From assembly GCA_963738305.1 (NCBI GenBank), contig CAVTVU010000005.1, positions 164,167 to 228,166 on the forward strand: a DNA stretch of 64,000 nucleotides, read 5' to 3'. The position numbers were made by a program, and so were the translations under genes. Numbering within the stretch: position 1 is the stretch's first letter; each line of letters starts with the position of its first letter. The DNA comes from JBBRHQ01 sp963738305 (lineage in GTDB: Bacteria > Actinomycetota > Thermoleophilia > Solirubrobacterales > 70-9). The notes below the pieces were generated by a model, which was given only the letters and a program-made list of their open reading frames with translations, made no database searches and had not been told where the DNA came from. Shown in pieces: positions 1-7,974 of the stretch.

Positions 1-1
1 C

Positions 2-1006
2 GTCGAGTGGATCGGGCTCGTCCTGCTCGTCAGCCTAGCCCTCGCCGGGCTGCTGGCGGCCGGGGTCACTCTCCCCGGCGCCTCGCTCGGCCGGGCGGTT
101 GGCGGCCGGATCCTCTGCGGGGTCTCCTTCGAGGGCTACTGCGGCCAGGTCGGCGGTCTCGTCTCCGCCTACGGCTCCGAGGTCGCCGGGATCGCCCGCG
201 AGCAGGCGCCCAGCCTCGCCTACGAGGACGGGATGCGGGCTGTTCCCGTCGACTACCGACGCTGCCGCGAACCGGTCTGCGCCGACGGCCCACCGAGCGG
301 CCTCGTCACCCGCTCGGTGGCAAGGCGGCCGGTGGTGGCCTTCGTCCACGCGGTCGACTGCCGGGCGGGCAAGGCCGCAGAAACGGAGGCGGCGGGCGGC
401 GACTGCTCGGGCTCGCGCAGGGGAAGCCTCTACCTCGAGTACTGGACCTACTACGCGGACAGCGCGACGCTCCGCGGGGTGCCGGTCGCCGGGTCCGCCG
501 GCTTCCACCAGGACGACTGGGAGGGTGCCGAGATCCGGATCGGCCCCGACGGCGAGGTGTCCGAGCGGGCTTCCTCCCACCACGGCTTCAACTACGAGCA
601 GAGCCGCTGGAACTGGGGCTCGGACGCCGGCATCGACGTCCTGCGGGACCTCAGCGAGCTGGTTGGCGCCCGCCCCGAGGGCGGCTGGGGGCCGCGGACC
701 GGCTGGCTTTTCGTCTCCGGCGGCTCGCACGCCGGCAACGCGAAGGCCGATCCCTCGGACATCGACCGCTTCACGCCCGGCAGGCGCCTCCTGCTGGTGC
801 CCCTGGAGCCGATCGCCGCCGGCGGCGATCGGACCCGCTTCGCGATTCCTCCGCCATGGCGCAAGAAGCTCTGGCGCGACCCCGAGGCGACGGGACCGAT
901 TGACCCCGGGAGCACTGCTTGGTGTGAGCGGGCGGCTCCTACTTGGGCGGCATCCGCAGGGCGCCGTCGAGGCGGATCGTCTCCCCGTTCAGCATCGGGT
1001 TGGTGA
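2..1006 (+). CDS. Membrane-anchored hypothetical protein, 5' end outside window
   Basis: The reading frame is open from the first bases, so the start lies upstream. It opens with a hydrophobic stretch (WIGLVLLVSLALAGLLAAG) that looks like a membrane anchor or the end of a signal peptide. A soluble domain follows, with several Cys residues (LCGVSF, GYCGQVG, YRRC) and a motif-rich middle (YLEYWTYY, FHQDDWEGAEI, SSHHGFNY). I do not recognise the family. The printed stop at 1004-1006 overlaps the convergent SDR gene by 68 bp, and the last ~35 residues are low-complexity. The natural end is probably near 900, where a stop exists in the neighbouring frame, so a late frame error is likely. Confidence 0.6.
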   Translation, partial: VEWIGLVLLVSLALAGLLAAGVTLPGASLGRAVGGRILCGVSFEGYCGQVGGLVSAYGSEVAGIAREQAPSLAYEDGMRAVPVDYRRCREPVCADGPPSGLVTRSVARRPVVAFVHAVDCRAGKAAETEAAGGDCSGSRRGSLYLEYWTYYADSATLRGVPVAGSAGFHQDDWEGAEIRIGPDGEVSERASSHHGFNYEQSRWNWGSDAGIDVLRDLSELVGARPEGGWGPRTGWLFVSGGSHAGNAKADPSDIDRFTPGRRLLLVPLEPIAAGGDRTRFAIPPPWRKKLWRDPEATGPIDPGSTAWCERAAPTWAASAGRRRGGSSPRSASGW

Positions 1007-1701
1007 CGATCGCCGACGACCAGCTCGGCGTACTCCTGCGGCTGGCCGAGGCGCGACGGATATGGCACCCCGGCGCCGAGGGCCTCGCGCGCCTCCTCGG
1101 GGAGCGCTGCGAGCAGCGGCGTGTCGAAGAGACCGGGGGCGATTGTCATCACGCGGATCCCGCGCGAGGCCAGATCGCGGGCCGCCGGCAGGGTCATGCT
1201 GACGATGCCGCCCTTCGAGGCGGCGTACGCGATCTGGCCGATCTGGCCGTCGAAGGCGGCGATCGAGGAGGTGTTGACGCAGACCCCGCGCTCGCCGTCG
1301 GTGTCAGGTTCGTTGTCGCCCATCGCCGCGGAGGCGATCCGCAGGACGTTGAAGGTGCCGATCAGGTTGACCTTGACCACGTTGGAGAAGAACTCGAGGT
1401 TGTGGGGCCCGCCCTTGTGGGCGACCCGCTCGGCCCAGCCGATCCCGGCGCAGCAGACCGAGATCCGCAGGCCGCCCTCGTCCTCGGCAGCACTGGCCAC
1501 CGCAGCGGCGACCGCTTCCTAGTCGGTGACGTCGGCGGCGATGAAGGTGGCGCCGATCTCCGCCGCCAGGGCCTCGCCCTTCTCGGCGTTGAGGTCGGCG
1601 ATCGCGACCCGCGCCCCGGCTCCGGCCAGCGCCCTCGCGGTCGCCTCGCCGAGGCCCGAGGCACCGCCCGCCACCAGCGCAGCTTTCCCCTCCGGGTCCA
1701 T
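939..1701 (-). pseudogene. Short-chain dehydrogenase (3-hydroxyacyl-CoA dehydrogenase type 2-like), broken
   Basis: NAD(P)-dependent SDR oxidoreductase. Starting at ATG 1701, the N-terminus has the Rossmann glycine motif (GGASGLGEATA) and the acidic residue after beta-2 (IADLNAEKG). The active site is NTSSIAAF followed by the YAASKGG Tyr-Lys pair. The C-terminus (MLNGETIRLDGALRMPPK) is typical of the HSD17B10-like branch, which acts on 3-hydroxyacyl-CoAs. Two defects are visible: an in-frame TAG at 1519-1521, where a GAG codon (VTD-E-EAV) is expected, and a one-base frame break near 1016 just before the last ~25 residues. All catalytic residues survive, so these may be sequence errors rather than true decay. 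Confidence 0.8.
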
Positions 1702-1778
1702 CCGGCGCGGGAGACTACGTGACGCACGCCCCACATGCCGGCCCGGGCCCCCGTTAGTGTTCGCACATCGCCCCGGAG

Positions 1779-2978
1779 GTGACGGCCAGCCCAAAGGCAG
1801 CGATCGCGGAGCGACTTTCCGAAGCGCGACAACGCACCCTGCAGCTGGTCGCGCCGCTCAGCGAAGAGCAGCTCAACAGGGTCTATACGCCGGTCCTCAG
1901 TCCCCTGATCTGGGACCTCGGCCACATCGCCAACTTCGAGGAGCTTTGGCTCGTTCAGCGGATCGGCGGCCGCGAGCCGCTGCGGGGCGACCTCGGCCGC
2001 TTCTATGACGCGATCGAGAATCCTCGCAAGGATCGCGGCGAGCTGCCGATTCTGCGCGGCGGCGAGGTCCAGCCCTACATGGACGCGGTCCGCGAGCGCA
2101 CCCTCGAGGTGCTCGCCGAGGTCGACCTCGACGACCCGGGGGATCGCCTCCTTCACGAGGGCTTCGTCTACGAGCTGCTGCTCGCCCACGAGCACCAGCA
2201 CAACGAGACGATGCTGCAGCTGCTGCAGATGATCGATTCCTACCAACCGGTCGAGGTCGACCCGCGGCCGGCTCTCGAACCCGCGCCTCCCGGCCCGGAG
2301 ATGGTCGCGGTCCCCGGCGGTGAGCACCAGGTGGGCGCCGCGGAGGCGGGCTTCGCCTACGACAACGAGCGGCCGCGCCACCCGGTCGAGATCGAGCCGT
2401 TCCTGATCGATCGCGCCCCGGCCCGCAACGGCCTCTACGCCGAGTTCGTCGCCGAAAGCGGGGCCGAGCCGCCGGCATACTGGGAGCGCGATGGGGAGGG
2501 GGGGTGGGTCCGGACTGCAATGGGGAGGACCGAGCCCCTGGACCCCGAGCACCCGGTCGCCCATATCTCCTTCGACCAGGCGGAGGCCTTCGTCCGCTGG
2601 CAGGGCAAGCGGCTGCCGAGCGAGCTCGAGTGGGAGGCGGCCTGCGCCGGGGCCGACGCCAACCGGGCCAACCTGGACCAGCTCGGTTTCGGGACCGCCC
2701 CGGCCGGTGCCTACCCCGACGGCGCGTCGGAGTGCGGGGCGCTGCAGATGCTCGGTGACGTCTGGGAGTGGACCAGCTCGGACTTCACCCCCTATCCGGG
2801 GTTCGAGGCATTCCCCTACCGCGAGTACTCCGAGGTTTTCTTCGGCTCCGCCCACAAGGTGCTGCGCGGCGGCTCCTGGGCGACCCGCCGGAACGTGATC
2901 CGGCCCAGCTTCCGCAACTGGGACATGCCGCAGCGCCGCCAGATCTTCGCCGGCGTCCGCTGTGCGAAGGACGCCTGA
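1779..2978 (+). CDS. egtB: Ergothioneine biosynthesis protein EgtB
   Basis: Non-haem iron sulfoxide synthase that joins hercynine to a thiol (gamma-Glu-Cys or Cys) using O2. Residues 1-150 form a DinB-type four-helix domain. The three expected iron-ligand histidines are H49 (DLGHIANFEELW) and H137 and H141 (AHEHQHNE). Residues ~180-399 are a formylglycine-enzyme-like fold (LPSELEWEAAC, LGDVWEWTSSDF, VLRGGSWATRR, GVRCAKDA). The start is GTG 1779, preceded by a GGAG-type ribosome site. The 399-aa length fits the family. Its end overlaps egtD by 17 nt, so the two are probably co-translated. EgtA, EgtC and EgtE are not in the window. Confidence 0.93.
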   Translation: MTASPKAAIAERLSEARQRTLQLVAPLSEEQLNRVYTPVLSPLIWDLGHIANFEELWLVQRIGGREPLRGDLGRFYDAIENPRKDRGELPILRGGEVQPYMDAVRERTLEVLAEVDLDDPGDRLLHEGFVYELLLAHEHQHNETMLQLLQMIDSYQPVEVDPRPALEPAPPGPEMVAVPGGEHQVGAAEAGFAYDNERPRHPVEIEPFLIDRAPARNGLYAEFVAESGAEPPAYWERDGEGGWVRTAMGRTEPLDPEHPVAHISFDQAEAFVRWQGKRLPSELEWEAACAGADANRANLDQLGFGTAPAGAYPDGASECGALQMLGDVWEWTSSDFTPYPGFEAFPYREYSEVFFGSAHKVLRGGSWATRRNVIRPSFRNWDMPQRRQIFAGVRCAKDA

Positions 2979-4014
2979 GCCGAGTGATCTGAAACGAATC
3001 GGCTCCCACCAGGACGAACTGAGGCCATTGGAACCCCGGACGGCCGAGCGAATATCCATCGAGGTGCACCCGCCTGCCGACGGCGGCGACGATCTCGCCT
3101 CCGATGCGCGCCTGGGCCTCGCCCGCGAGCTGAAGGAGCTTCCGCCCAAATACTTCTACGACGAGCGGGGCTCGCAGCTCTTCGAGCAGATCACCGAGCT
3201 GCCCGAGTACTACCCGACCCGGACCGAGCGCTCGATCCTCGAGTCGCGCTCGGGCGAGGTGATCGCCGCCGCCGGGAGCCCCGTGACCCTGATCGAGCTG
3301 GGCTCGGGGTCCGCCGCGAAGACCTGTCATCTGCTCGATGCAATGCAGGAAGCGGGCTGCCTGGAGACCTACGCGCCGGTCGACATCTCCGAGGAGATCA
3401 CCCGCGAGACGGCGGAGCGCCTGGCCGCCGAATACCCGGGTCTCGAGGTCAGCGGCGTGGTCTGTGACTTCGAGCAGCATCTGGAGCGGATCTCCGTCGA
3501 CGGACCGCGGCTGATCGCCTTCCTCGGCGGCACCATCGGGAACTTCTACCCGGCTCCGCGCCGCGAGTTCCTGGCCCGAATCGCAGAGCTGCTCGGACCT
3601 GAGGACCGGCTGCTGCTCGGCACCGACCTGGTCAAGGAGACCGCACGGCTCGAGGCGGCCTATGACGACTCCGCCGGGGTCACGGCCGAGTTCAACAAGA
3701 ACGTGCTGCACGTCCTCAACCGCGAGCTCGATGCGGACTTCAAGGTCGAAGCGTTCGAGCATCGCGCCTTCTTCGACGCCGGCAACTCCTGGATCGACAT
3801 CCGTCTCCGCTCTCTCACCGAGCAGTCGGTCCGACTGGAGGGCATCGAAATGACGGTGGATTTCGAGCACGGCGAGGAGATTCGAACCGAGATCTCCTGC
3901 AAGTTCACCCGGCCCTCCCTGGAGCGGATCTACGCGACCGCCGGGCTCGAGATGACGGGTTGGTTCACCGATCCCGACCGCGACTTCGCGCTCTCCTTGG
4001 CCAGTCCTACCTAG
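2962..4014 (+). CDS. egtD: L-histidine N(alpha)-methyltransferase EgtD
   Basis: Trimethylates histidine to hercynine with SAM, the first step of ergothioneine synthesis. Visible motifs are the EgtD entry sequence (LPPKYFYDERGSQLFEQIT, residues ~60-78), PEYYPTRTE (81-89) and the SAM-binding ELGSGSAAKT (112-121). FLGGTIGNF comes next, and EMTVDFEHGEEIRTEIS lies near the end. The protein is 350 aa against about 320 in mycobacteria. The ~35 extra N-terminal residues, partly overlapping egtB, suggest the true start could be internal. The stop codon runs straight into a twin-hairpin repeat element at 4014. Confidence 0.93.
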   Translation: MRRTPEPSDLKRIGSHQDELRPLEPRTAERISIEVHPPADGGDDLASDARLGLARELKELPPKYFYDERGSQLFEQITELPEYYPTRTERSILESRSGEVIAAAGSPVTLIELGSGSAAKTCHLLDAMQEAGCLETYAPVDISEEITRETAERLAAEYPGLEVSGVVCDFEQHLERISVDGPRLIAFLGGTIGNFYPAPRREFLARIAELLGPEDRLLLGTDLVKETARLEAAYDDSAGVTAEFNKNVLHVLNRELDADFKVEAFEHRAFFDAGNSWIDIRLRSLTEQSVRLEGIEMTVDFEHGEEIRTEISCKFTRPSLERIYATAGLEMTGWFTDPDRDFALSLASPT

Positions 4015-4068
4015 CCCGCGCGATGTTAGCGCGGGCACGGGCATCTAAGGCGGCGAGCCGCCGCATGT
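4014..4068 (+). repeat. Twin-hairpin dispersed repeat, copy A
   Basis: First copy of the repeat family. Hairpin 1 has 8-bp arms GCCCGCGC (4014-4021) and GCGCGGGC (4029-4036) around the loop GATGTTA. The linker is ACGGGCATCTAA. Hairpin 2 has 6-bp arms GGCGGC (4049-4054) and GCCGCC (4057-4062). The copy lies between the convergent egtD and MBL-hydrolase genes and begins on the last base of the egtD stop codon, so it could also act as a terminator here. It is the most diverged copy in loop and linker. Confidence 0.85.
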
Positions 4069-4093
4069 TATTCCCGTCTAACCCGGCGGAGCA

Positions 4094-4702
4094 TCAGCGG
4101 AGCGCCTTCGCCAGGGCCTGTCGACCGCCACTAAGCACCGGATCGCCGTGAGAGACCAGCAGCATCTCAACCGGGAGCAGGTCGAGCAGCGGCTCCAGCT
4201 TCTCGCGCAGCTCAGCGATCGTCGCGCTTTGCGGCAGCCACGATGCAGGACACATGCGCACCCCGCCGTCCTTGGCCCCGAGCAGCACGTCCCCCGGGAT
4301 CAGCGCTCCGGCGGCCGCGTCCCAGAGGACGACCTCGGTCCGCGGCCGCACGGCGTGCGCCTGCAGGCCGCCGGGCAGCGGGGCCGCCGGCCGGAACAGA
4401 TCGGTGACCGGCGCGCGCCGCCGGATCGGGGCCGCGTCGGGGGCGTGGGCCCAGACCCGGGTACCGGGGTGGCGTGCGACGATCTCGGCGGTCGAGCGAG
4501 CGTGGTAGTGAGTGGTGAGCAGGATGTGCAGGCTCGCATCCTCGGGCGGCTCGAAGCCCTCGAGCTGCTCGTCGCTGAGCAGCGGATCGACCAGCACGAG
4601 GTCTTCGCCGCGCCGCAGAGAGACCGAGCCGACGTCCTCGCCCCACTCCTCGTGAGACGTCATCCAGCGCCGCAGCCCGGGGGCGATCTCTTCGCCGATC
4701 AT
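4094..4702 (-). CDS. Metallo-beta-lactamase-fold hydrolase
   Basis: Small MBL-superfamily protein of about 202 aa from ATG 4702. The metal-binding region reads LLTTHYHARS, a degenerate form of the usual HxHxDH. IPGDVLLG supplies the bridging Asp region and LLVSHGDPVL a C-terminal His. The missing canonical HxHxDH makes the metal content and activity uncertain, and the substrate cannot be predicted. The ATG overlaps the stop of a 37-codon ORF upstream (TCATGA), which suggests translational coupling. In-frame sequence further upstream to 4873 lacks protein-like composition, so the ATG at 4702 is preferred. Confidence 0.75.
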   Translation of the reverse strand: MIGEEIAPGLRRWMTSHEEWGEDVGSVSLRRGEDLVLVDPLLSDEQLEGFEPPEDASLHILLTTHYHARSTAEIVARHPGTRVWAHAPDAAPIRRRAPVTDLFRPAAPLPGGLQAHAVRPRTEVVLWDAAAGALIPGDVLLGAKDGGVRMCPASWLPQSATIAELREKLEPLLDLLPVEMLLVSHGDPVLSGGRQALAKALR

Positions 4703-4812
4703 GACTTCCGCCGGGGCCTGCGGCGGGCCGTCCTGGGCCGCTGGGCGGCCTCGCGCAGCCGGCGCTGATGCTCGAACGAGTTGGCGATCAAGACGTTTGC
4801 CAGGTACCTCAT
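4699..4812 (-). CDS. 37-aa basic small protein, coupled to the MBL hydrolase
   Basis: ATG 4812 follows a good ribosome site (AAAGGAGCCGAG). The frame encodes about 37 residues, beginning MRYLANVLIANSFEHQRRLR and ending in a very Arg-rich tail (RRRPRRKS). Its TGA overlaps the ATG of the MBL hydrolase, the usual layout of a translationally coupled pair. The upstream region is shared with the divergent CGNR regulator and its palindrome. I do not recognise the peptide. It may be a real small protein or a leader ORF controlling the hydrolase. Confidence 0.5.
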   Translation of the reverse strand: MRYLANVLIANSFEHQRRLREAAQRPRTARRRPRRKS

Positions 4813-4873
4813 CTCGGCTCCTTTCGGTGGGTAGACCGTCAACACCGGCATACCCTGTTTGCAGGTTGAGCAA

Positions 4874-4900
4874 ACACTAGCTAAAGTGATTAGCTGGTGT
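4874..4900. promoter_or_regulatory. 27-bp palindromic operator overlapping a GTG start
   Basis: Arms ACACTAGCTAA (4874-4884) and TTAGCTGGTGT (4890-4900) are inverted repeats with one mismatch around a 5-bp centre. The right arm contains the GTG (4897-4899) of the CGNR regulator. A plausible -10 (TAAAGT, 4882-4887) lies inside, with TTTGCA (4858-4863) 18 bp upstream. This would give a leaderless or near-leaderless message whose promoter is covered by the operator, as expected for autoregulation. The same palindrome could also control the divergent small-ORF/MBL unit. This is inference from symmetry and position. Confidence 0.55.
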
Positions 4901-5448
4901 CAAGTGGAAATTCGACAAACGCCGATCCGGCCTTGGAGCTGATCAGGGACTTCGTCAACACGCGCGACGTGGAGGAGGACACCGATGCGCTGGCCGAGCC
5001 GGCGGCGATGGCGCAGTGGGTGGGGGAGAGGGCCTCGATCGAGGCGCCGGCTCCCGACCCTGCCGAGCACGCCCGGGCGCTGGAGCTGCGCGAGGCGCTG
5101 CGGGCAATGCTGCTCGCGAACAACGGGGCGGCGGTCGATCCCGCGGCACTTGACCCGCTCCGGCAAGCAGCCGAGCGCGCCAAGATAAGGGTCGGCGTCG
5201 AGGACGGCGAGGTCGAGCTGCGCTCCGAGCCCGAGGGCCTGGCGGCCTTCGAGGCGCAGCTGCTGCTGGCCGTGGCCGACGCCCAGGCTCGCGGCAGCTG
5301 GGAACGGATCAAGGCGTGCCCGGCCGAGGACTGCCAGTGGGCTTTCTACGACGAGTCGCGCAACCGCTCGCGGACCTGGTGCTCGATGGAGGTCTGCGGC
5401 AACCGCTCCAAGACCCGCAGCTACCGGCGCCGCCACTCGGGCGAATGA
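4897..5448 (+). CDS. ABATE/CGNR zinc-finger transcription regulator
   Basis: 183-aa protein with an N-terminal ABATE-type region (LELIRDFVNTRD, LREALRAMLLANNG) and a C-terminal CGNR zinc finger. The zinc ligands are C-P-A-E-D-C and W-C-S-M-E-V-C-G-N-R, followed by a basic tail (RSKTRSYRRRHSGE) that probably contacts DNA. Actinobacterial members are usually stand-alone regulators of unknown effector. It is divergent from the MBL-hydrolase unit, and the 27-bp palindrome at its start codon is the likely operator. The GTG start lies inside that palindrome. Confidence 0.85.
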   Translation: MSSGNSTNADPALELIRDFVNTRDVEEDTDALAEPAAMAQWVGERASIEAPAPDPAEHARALELREALRAMLLANNGAAVDPAALDPLRQAAERAKIRVGVEDGEVELRSEPEGLAAFEAQLLLAVADAQARGSWERIKACPAEDCQWAFYDESRNRSRTWCSMEVCGNRSKTRSYRRRHSGE

Positions 5449-5460
5449 CCCGGCCCGCGT

Positions 5461-6396
5461 CTAGGGGGCCAGCGATTCGATCAGCTCGCCGAGGCCCTCC
5501 GGCGAGGTGATCGGGGTGAGGATCGGCAGGGTGATTCCACCGGCGACGAACTCGTCGAGCCGCTCGCGCATCTCCTTAGGCGTGCCGAAGATGAAGGTCT
5601 GCTCGATCAGCTCCCAGGGAGCCGCCGCGATCGCCGCCTCGCGGTCCTTGGCGGCCCAAGCTTCGACCATCCCGGCGATCTCCTCGCCGAAGCCGAGCCA
5701 CTCGAAGAACGCCTCATAGACCGGGACGGTGATGTAGGAGGCGAACATGAACCGGGCCAGCGGCTCGACCTGCTCGCGCTCCCCCGGGAGGCAGAAGAAC
5801 CGGCACAGCAGCTCGAAGTCGCGGGGCGCGTCCCCCAGCGTCCCGGCGACCTTGGGGAGGCCGCTGAGCGGAAGGAAGTTGGTGAAGGCGCCGTCGGCGC
5901 GCTCGGTGGCCAGCTCCAGCATCTTCCCCCGCAGCGCCGCGAGGACGATCGGCACCCGCATCTCGGGCGCCCGCTCCAACTTGAACCCGGTCGGGGTGCG
6001 CTCACCGTCCAGCGCCGCCCGCAGGAAGTCGAGCGAGTCGGCGACCCTGCTCAGGGGCTTCTCGAACGGGATCCCGTTCCAGCCCTCGACGATCCGGTCG
6101 GAGGAGGAGCCGATGCCGAGGACGAAGCGGCCGTTGGAGGCGTCGGCCATCGCCGCCGCCTGCTGGGCGAGCAACGCGGGGCCCCGCTGGAAGACGCCGA
6201 CGATGCCGGTGCCGAGGCGCGCCTCGTCGGTCCAGGCTGCGCTCAGGGCCAGCGGGGTGAAGCCGTCAGGCCCGTTGGTCTCGCCTGTCCAGAGATCGGT
6301 ATAGCCGGCTGCCTCGGCCCGGCGCACGTGGTCGGCGTGCTCGGGAAGGGAGATCCCCGGCAGCGGAAGAGTCAGTCCCCAGCGCTGGTCAGCCAT
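5461..6396 (-). CDS. LLM-class flavin-dependent oxidoreductase (F420-type)
   Basis: 311-aa luciferase-like monooxygenase fold. Typical features are the N-terminal strand (WGLTLPLPG), the segment LWTGETNGPDGFTPLALSA, LGTGIVGVFQRGPALLAQQA and the glycine motif FVLGIGSSSDRIVEGWNG. The C-terminal IFGTPKEMRERLDEFVAGG is common in actinobacterial F420-dependent members. The substrate cannot be assigned. The cofactor is an inference from family branch and taxon. It ends 12 bp from the convergent CGNR gene. Confidence 0.85.
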   Translation of the reverse strand: MADQRWGLTLPLPGISLPEHADHVRRAEAAGYTDLWTGETNGPDGFTPLALSAAWTDEARLGTGIVGVFQRGPALLAQQAAAMADASNGRFVLGIGSSSDRIVEGWNGIPFEKPLSRVADSLDFLRAALDGERTPTGFKLERAPEMRVPIVLAALRGKMLELATERADGAFTNFLPLSGLPKVAGTLGDAPRDFELLCRFFCLPGEREQVEPLARFMFASYITVPVYEAFFEWLGFGEEIAGMVEAWAAKDREAAIAAAPWELIEQTFIFGTPKEMRERLDEFVAGGITLPILTPITSPEGLGELIESLAP

Positions 6397-6437
6397 GCCC
6401 GCGGCACCCTATCGCCATCGGATAGTCTCGCCGCCGG

Positions 6438-6920
6438 GTGGACACCGCACGCCTACAGCGGACCGAGGTGGTGGGGATGCTCGCGGGCGTCCTGCTTGTC
6501 ATCAGCCTCTTCCTTCCCTGGTTCGGCCTCACCGACGTTCCCGAGCGCGCCGCGCAGGGCGCCTGGATCTGCGGTGCGGGGAAGTTCAGCTGCAGCGCCT
6601 GGGACACCTTTCCGGTCAATCGCTGGCTCTTCCTCCTGGCGGCTGTGGCCCCGTTCATCCTCACCTACCTGGTGCTCTCCAACCAGAAGGGCAAGTACCC
6701 GACCGGGGAGTTCACGATGACCGCCGGGCTTGCGGTGATCGTTCTGGCTGGCTTCAACGGCCTGGTCTCCAAGCCGGGCAGCTCCTTCCAGTTCGGGATC
6801 AGCCTCAAGGTCGGGTTTTGGCTGGCGATGCTGGCCGGTTTCCTGATGGCCGGAGCGGGGGCGATGCGCTCGCTGAAGTCCGGCGGCGGGGCGCAGCGAA
6901 AACCGCCGGCGACCTACTAG
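6438..6920 (+). CDS. Four-helix integral membrane protein, unknown
   Basis: 160 aa from GTG 6438. Four hydrophobic segments are visible: VVGMLAGVLLVISLFLPWF, WLFLLAAVAPFILTYLVL, FTMTAGLAVIVLAGFNGLV and VGFWLAMLAGFLMAGAGAM. The first loop, likely outside the cell, carries two Cys (WICGAGKFSCSAW) that could form a disulfide. The tail is short and basic. I do not recognise a named family. It sits 31 bp before glpX in the same direction and could share its transcript. Confidence 0.75.
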   Translation: MDTARLQRTEVVGMLAGVLLVISLFLPWFGLTDVPERAAQGAWICGAGKFSCSAWDTFPVNRWLFLLAAVAPFILTYLVLSNQKGKYPTGEFTMTAGLAVIVLAGFNGLVSKPGSSFQFGISLKVGFWLAMLAGFLMAGAGAMRSLKSGGGAQRKPPATY

Positions 6921-6951
6921 TGCCCGGCTTCCACTGGACTAGGCTGACGTC

Positions 6952-7971
6952 ATGGGAGTGATCTCACAGGACGTCCGCTCCACCGCCAAACCGGACCGGA
7001 ACCTCGCCCTGGAGGTCGTGCGGGTCACCGAGGCGGCCGCCCTGGCGGCCGCTCGCTGGGTCGGTCGCGGCGACAAGATCGCCGCCGACCAGGCCGCCGT
7101 GGACGCGATGCGGGTGATGCTCCACACCGTGCCAATGGACGGGATCGTCGTGATCGGCGAGGGCGAGAAGGACGAGGCGCCGATGCTCTACAACGGCGAG
7201 CGGATCGGCGACGGCAGCCCGCCGGTCGTCGACATCGCGGTCGACCCGCTGGAGGGCACCCGCCTCTGCGCGCAGGGAGAGCCCTCGGCGCTGGCCGTGG
7301 TCGCGCTGTCGGAGCGCGGCACGATGTTCGATCCCGGCCCCTGTGTCTACATGGAGAAGATCGCGGGGTCGCCGCGCATCGCCGATTGCCTCAGCCTCAG
7401 CGACCCGATCGGGGAGGTGATCGGCAGGGTGGCCGAGCGCAAGGGCGGCAGCACCGGCGAGGTGACCGTTGTGATGCTCGACCGCGAGCGCCACGCCGAG
7501 GCCGTGGAGGAGATCCGCGAGGCCGGGGCCCGCATCCGCTTCATCAAGGACGGCGACGTCTCGGCGGCGCTGCTCGCGGTCAGTCCCGGCACCGGTATCG
7601 ACCTGCTCTGGGGGATCGGCGGCACCCCCGAGGGGGTCCTCTCGGCGGCCGCGATCAAGTCGCTCGGCGGCCAGATCCTCGGCCGGCTGTGGCCGCGCCG
7701 CGACGAGGAGCGCAAGGCGGCGATCGACGACGGCTACGACCTCGACAGGGTCCTCGACGTCGACGAGCTGGTCGGCGGCAGCGACGTCTTCTTCGCCGCC
7801 ACCGGCGTCACCGACGGCGATCTGCTCGACGGCGTCCGCTACCTCGGCGACGGCAAGGCCTCGACCGACTCCCTGGTGATGCGCTCGCGCTCGGGGACCG
7901 TGCGCAAGGTCGGCGCCACCCACGATCAGGCGAAGCTGCGCGAGCTGACCAGCAGCACCCTCTACGGCTAG
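6952..7971 (+). CDS. glpX: Fructose-1,6-bisphosphatase class II
   Basis: Hydrolyses fructose 1,6-bisphosphate in gluconeogenesis; class II is the main FBPase of Actinobacteria. The 339-aa frame begins RNLALEVVRVTEAAALAAAR and carries the metal and substrate motifs GEGEKDEAPMLYNGE and VDPLEGTRLCAQGEPSALAV. It continues with YMEKIAG, KDGDVSAALLAVSPGTGIDL, GIGGTPEGVLSAAAIK and FFAATGVTDGDLLDGVRY. Length and motif order are complete. ATG 6952 is followed within 4 bp of its stop by a co-directional oxidoreductase gene. Confidence 0.95.
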   Translation: MGVISQDVRSTAKPDRNLALEVVRVTEAAALAAARWVGRGDKIAADQAAVDAMRVMLHTVPMDGIVVIGEGEKDEAPMLYNGERIGDGSPPVVDIAVDPLEGTRLCAQGEPSALAVVALSERGTMFDPGPCVYMEKIAGSPRIADCLSLSDPIGEVIGRVAERKGGSTGEVTVVMLDRERHAEAVEEIREAGARIRFIKDGDVSAALLAVSPGTGIDLLWGIGGTPEGVLSAAAIKSLGGQILGRLWPRRDEERKAAIDDGYDLDRVLDVDELVGGSDVFFAATGVTDGDLLDGVRYLGDGKASTDSLVMRSRSGTVRKVGATHDQAKLRELTSSTLYG

Positions 7972-7974
7972 ATC

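Noticed and set aside
1519..1521. TAG recoding (pyrrolysine or readthrough) in the SDR gene
   Set aside because: Only one actinobacterial gene shows it, an ordinary GAG is expected there, and the same gene has a separate frame break. A point error is simpler. The other TAG, in thiL, is beyond the chimeric junction.
4702..4873. Longer N-terminus for the MBL hydrolase reaching to 4873
   Set aside because: The extra ~57 residues look random, would run through the palindrome region, and the ATG at 4702 is coupled to a small ORF with a better ribosome site.
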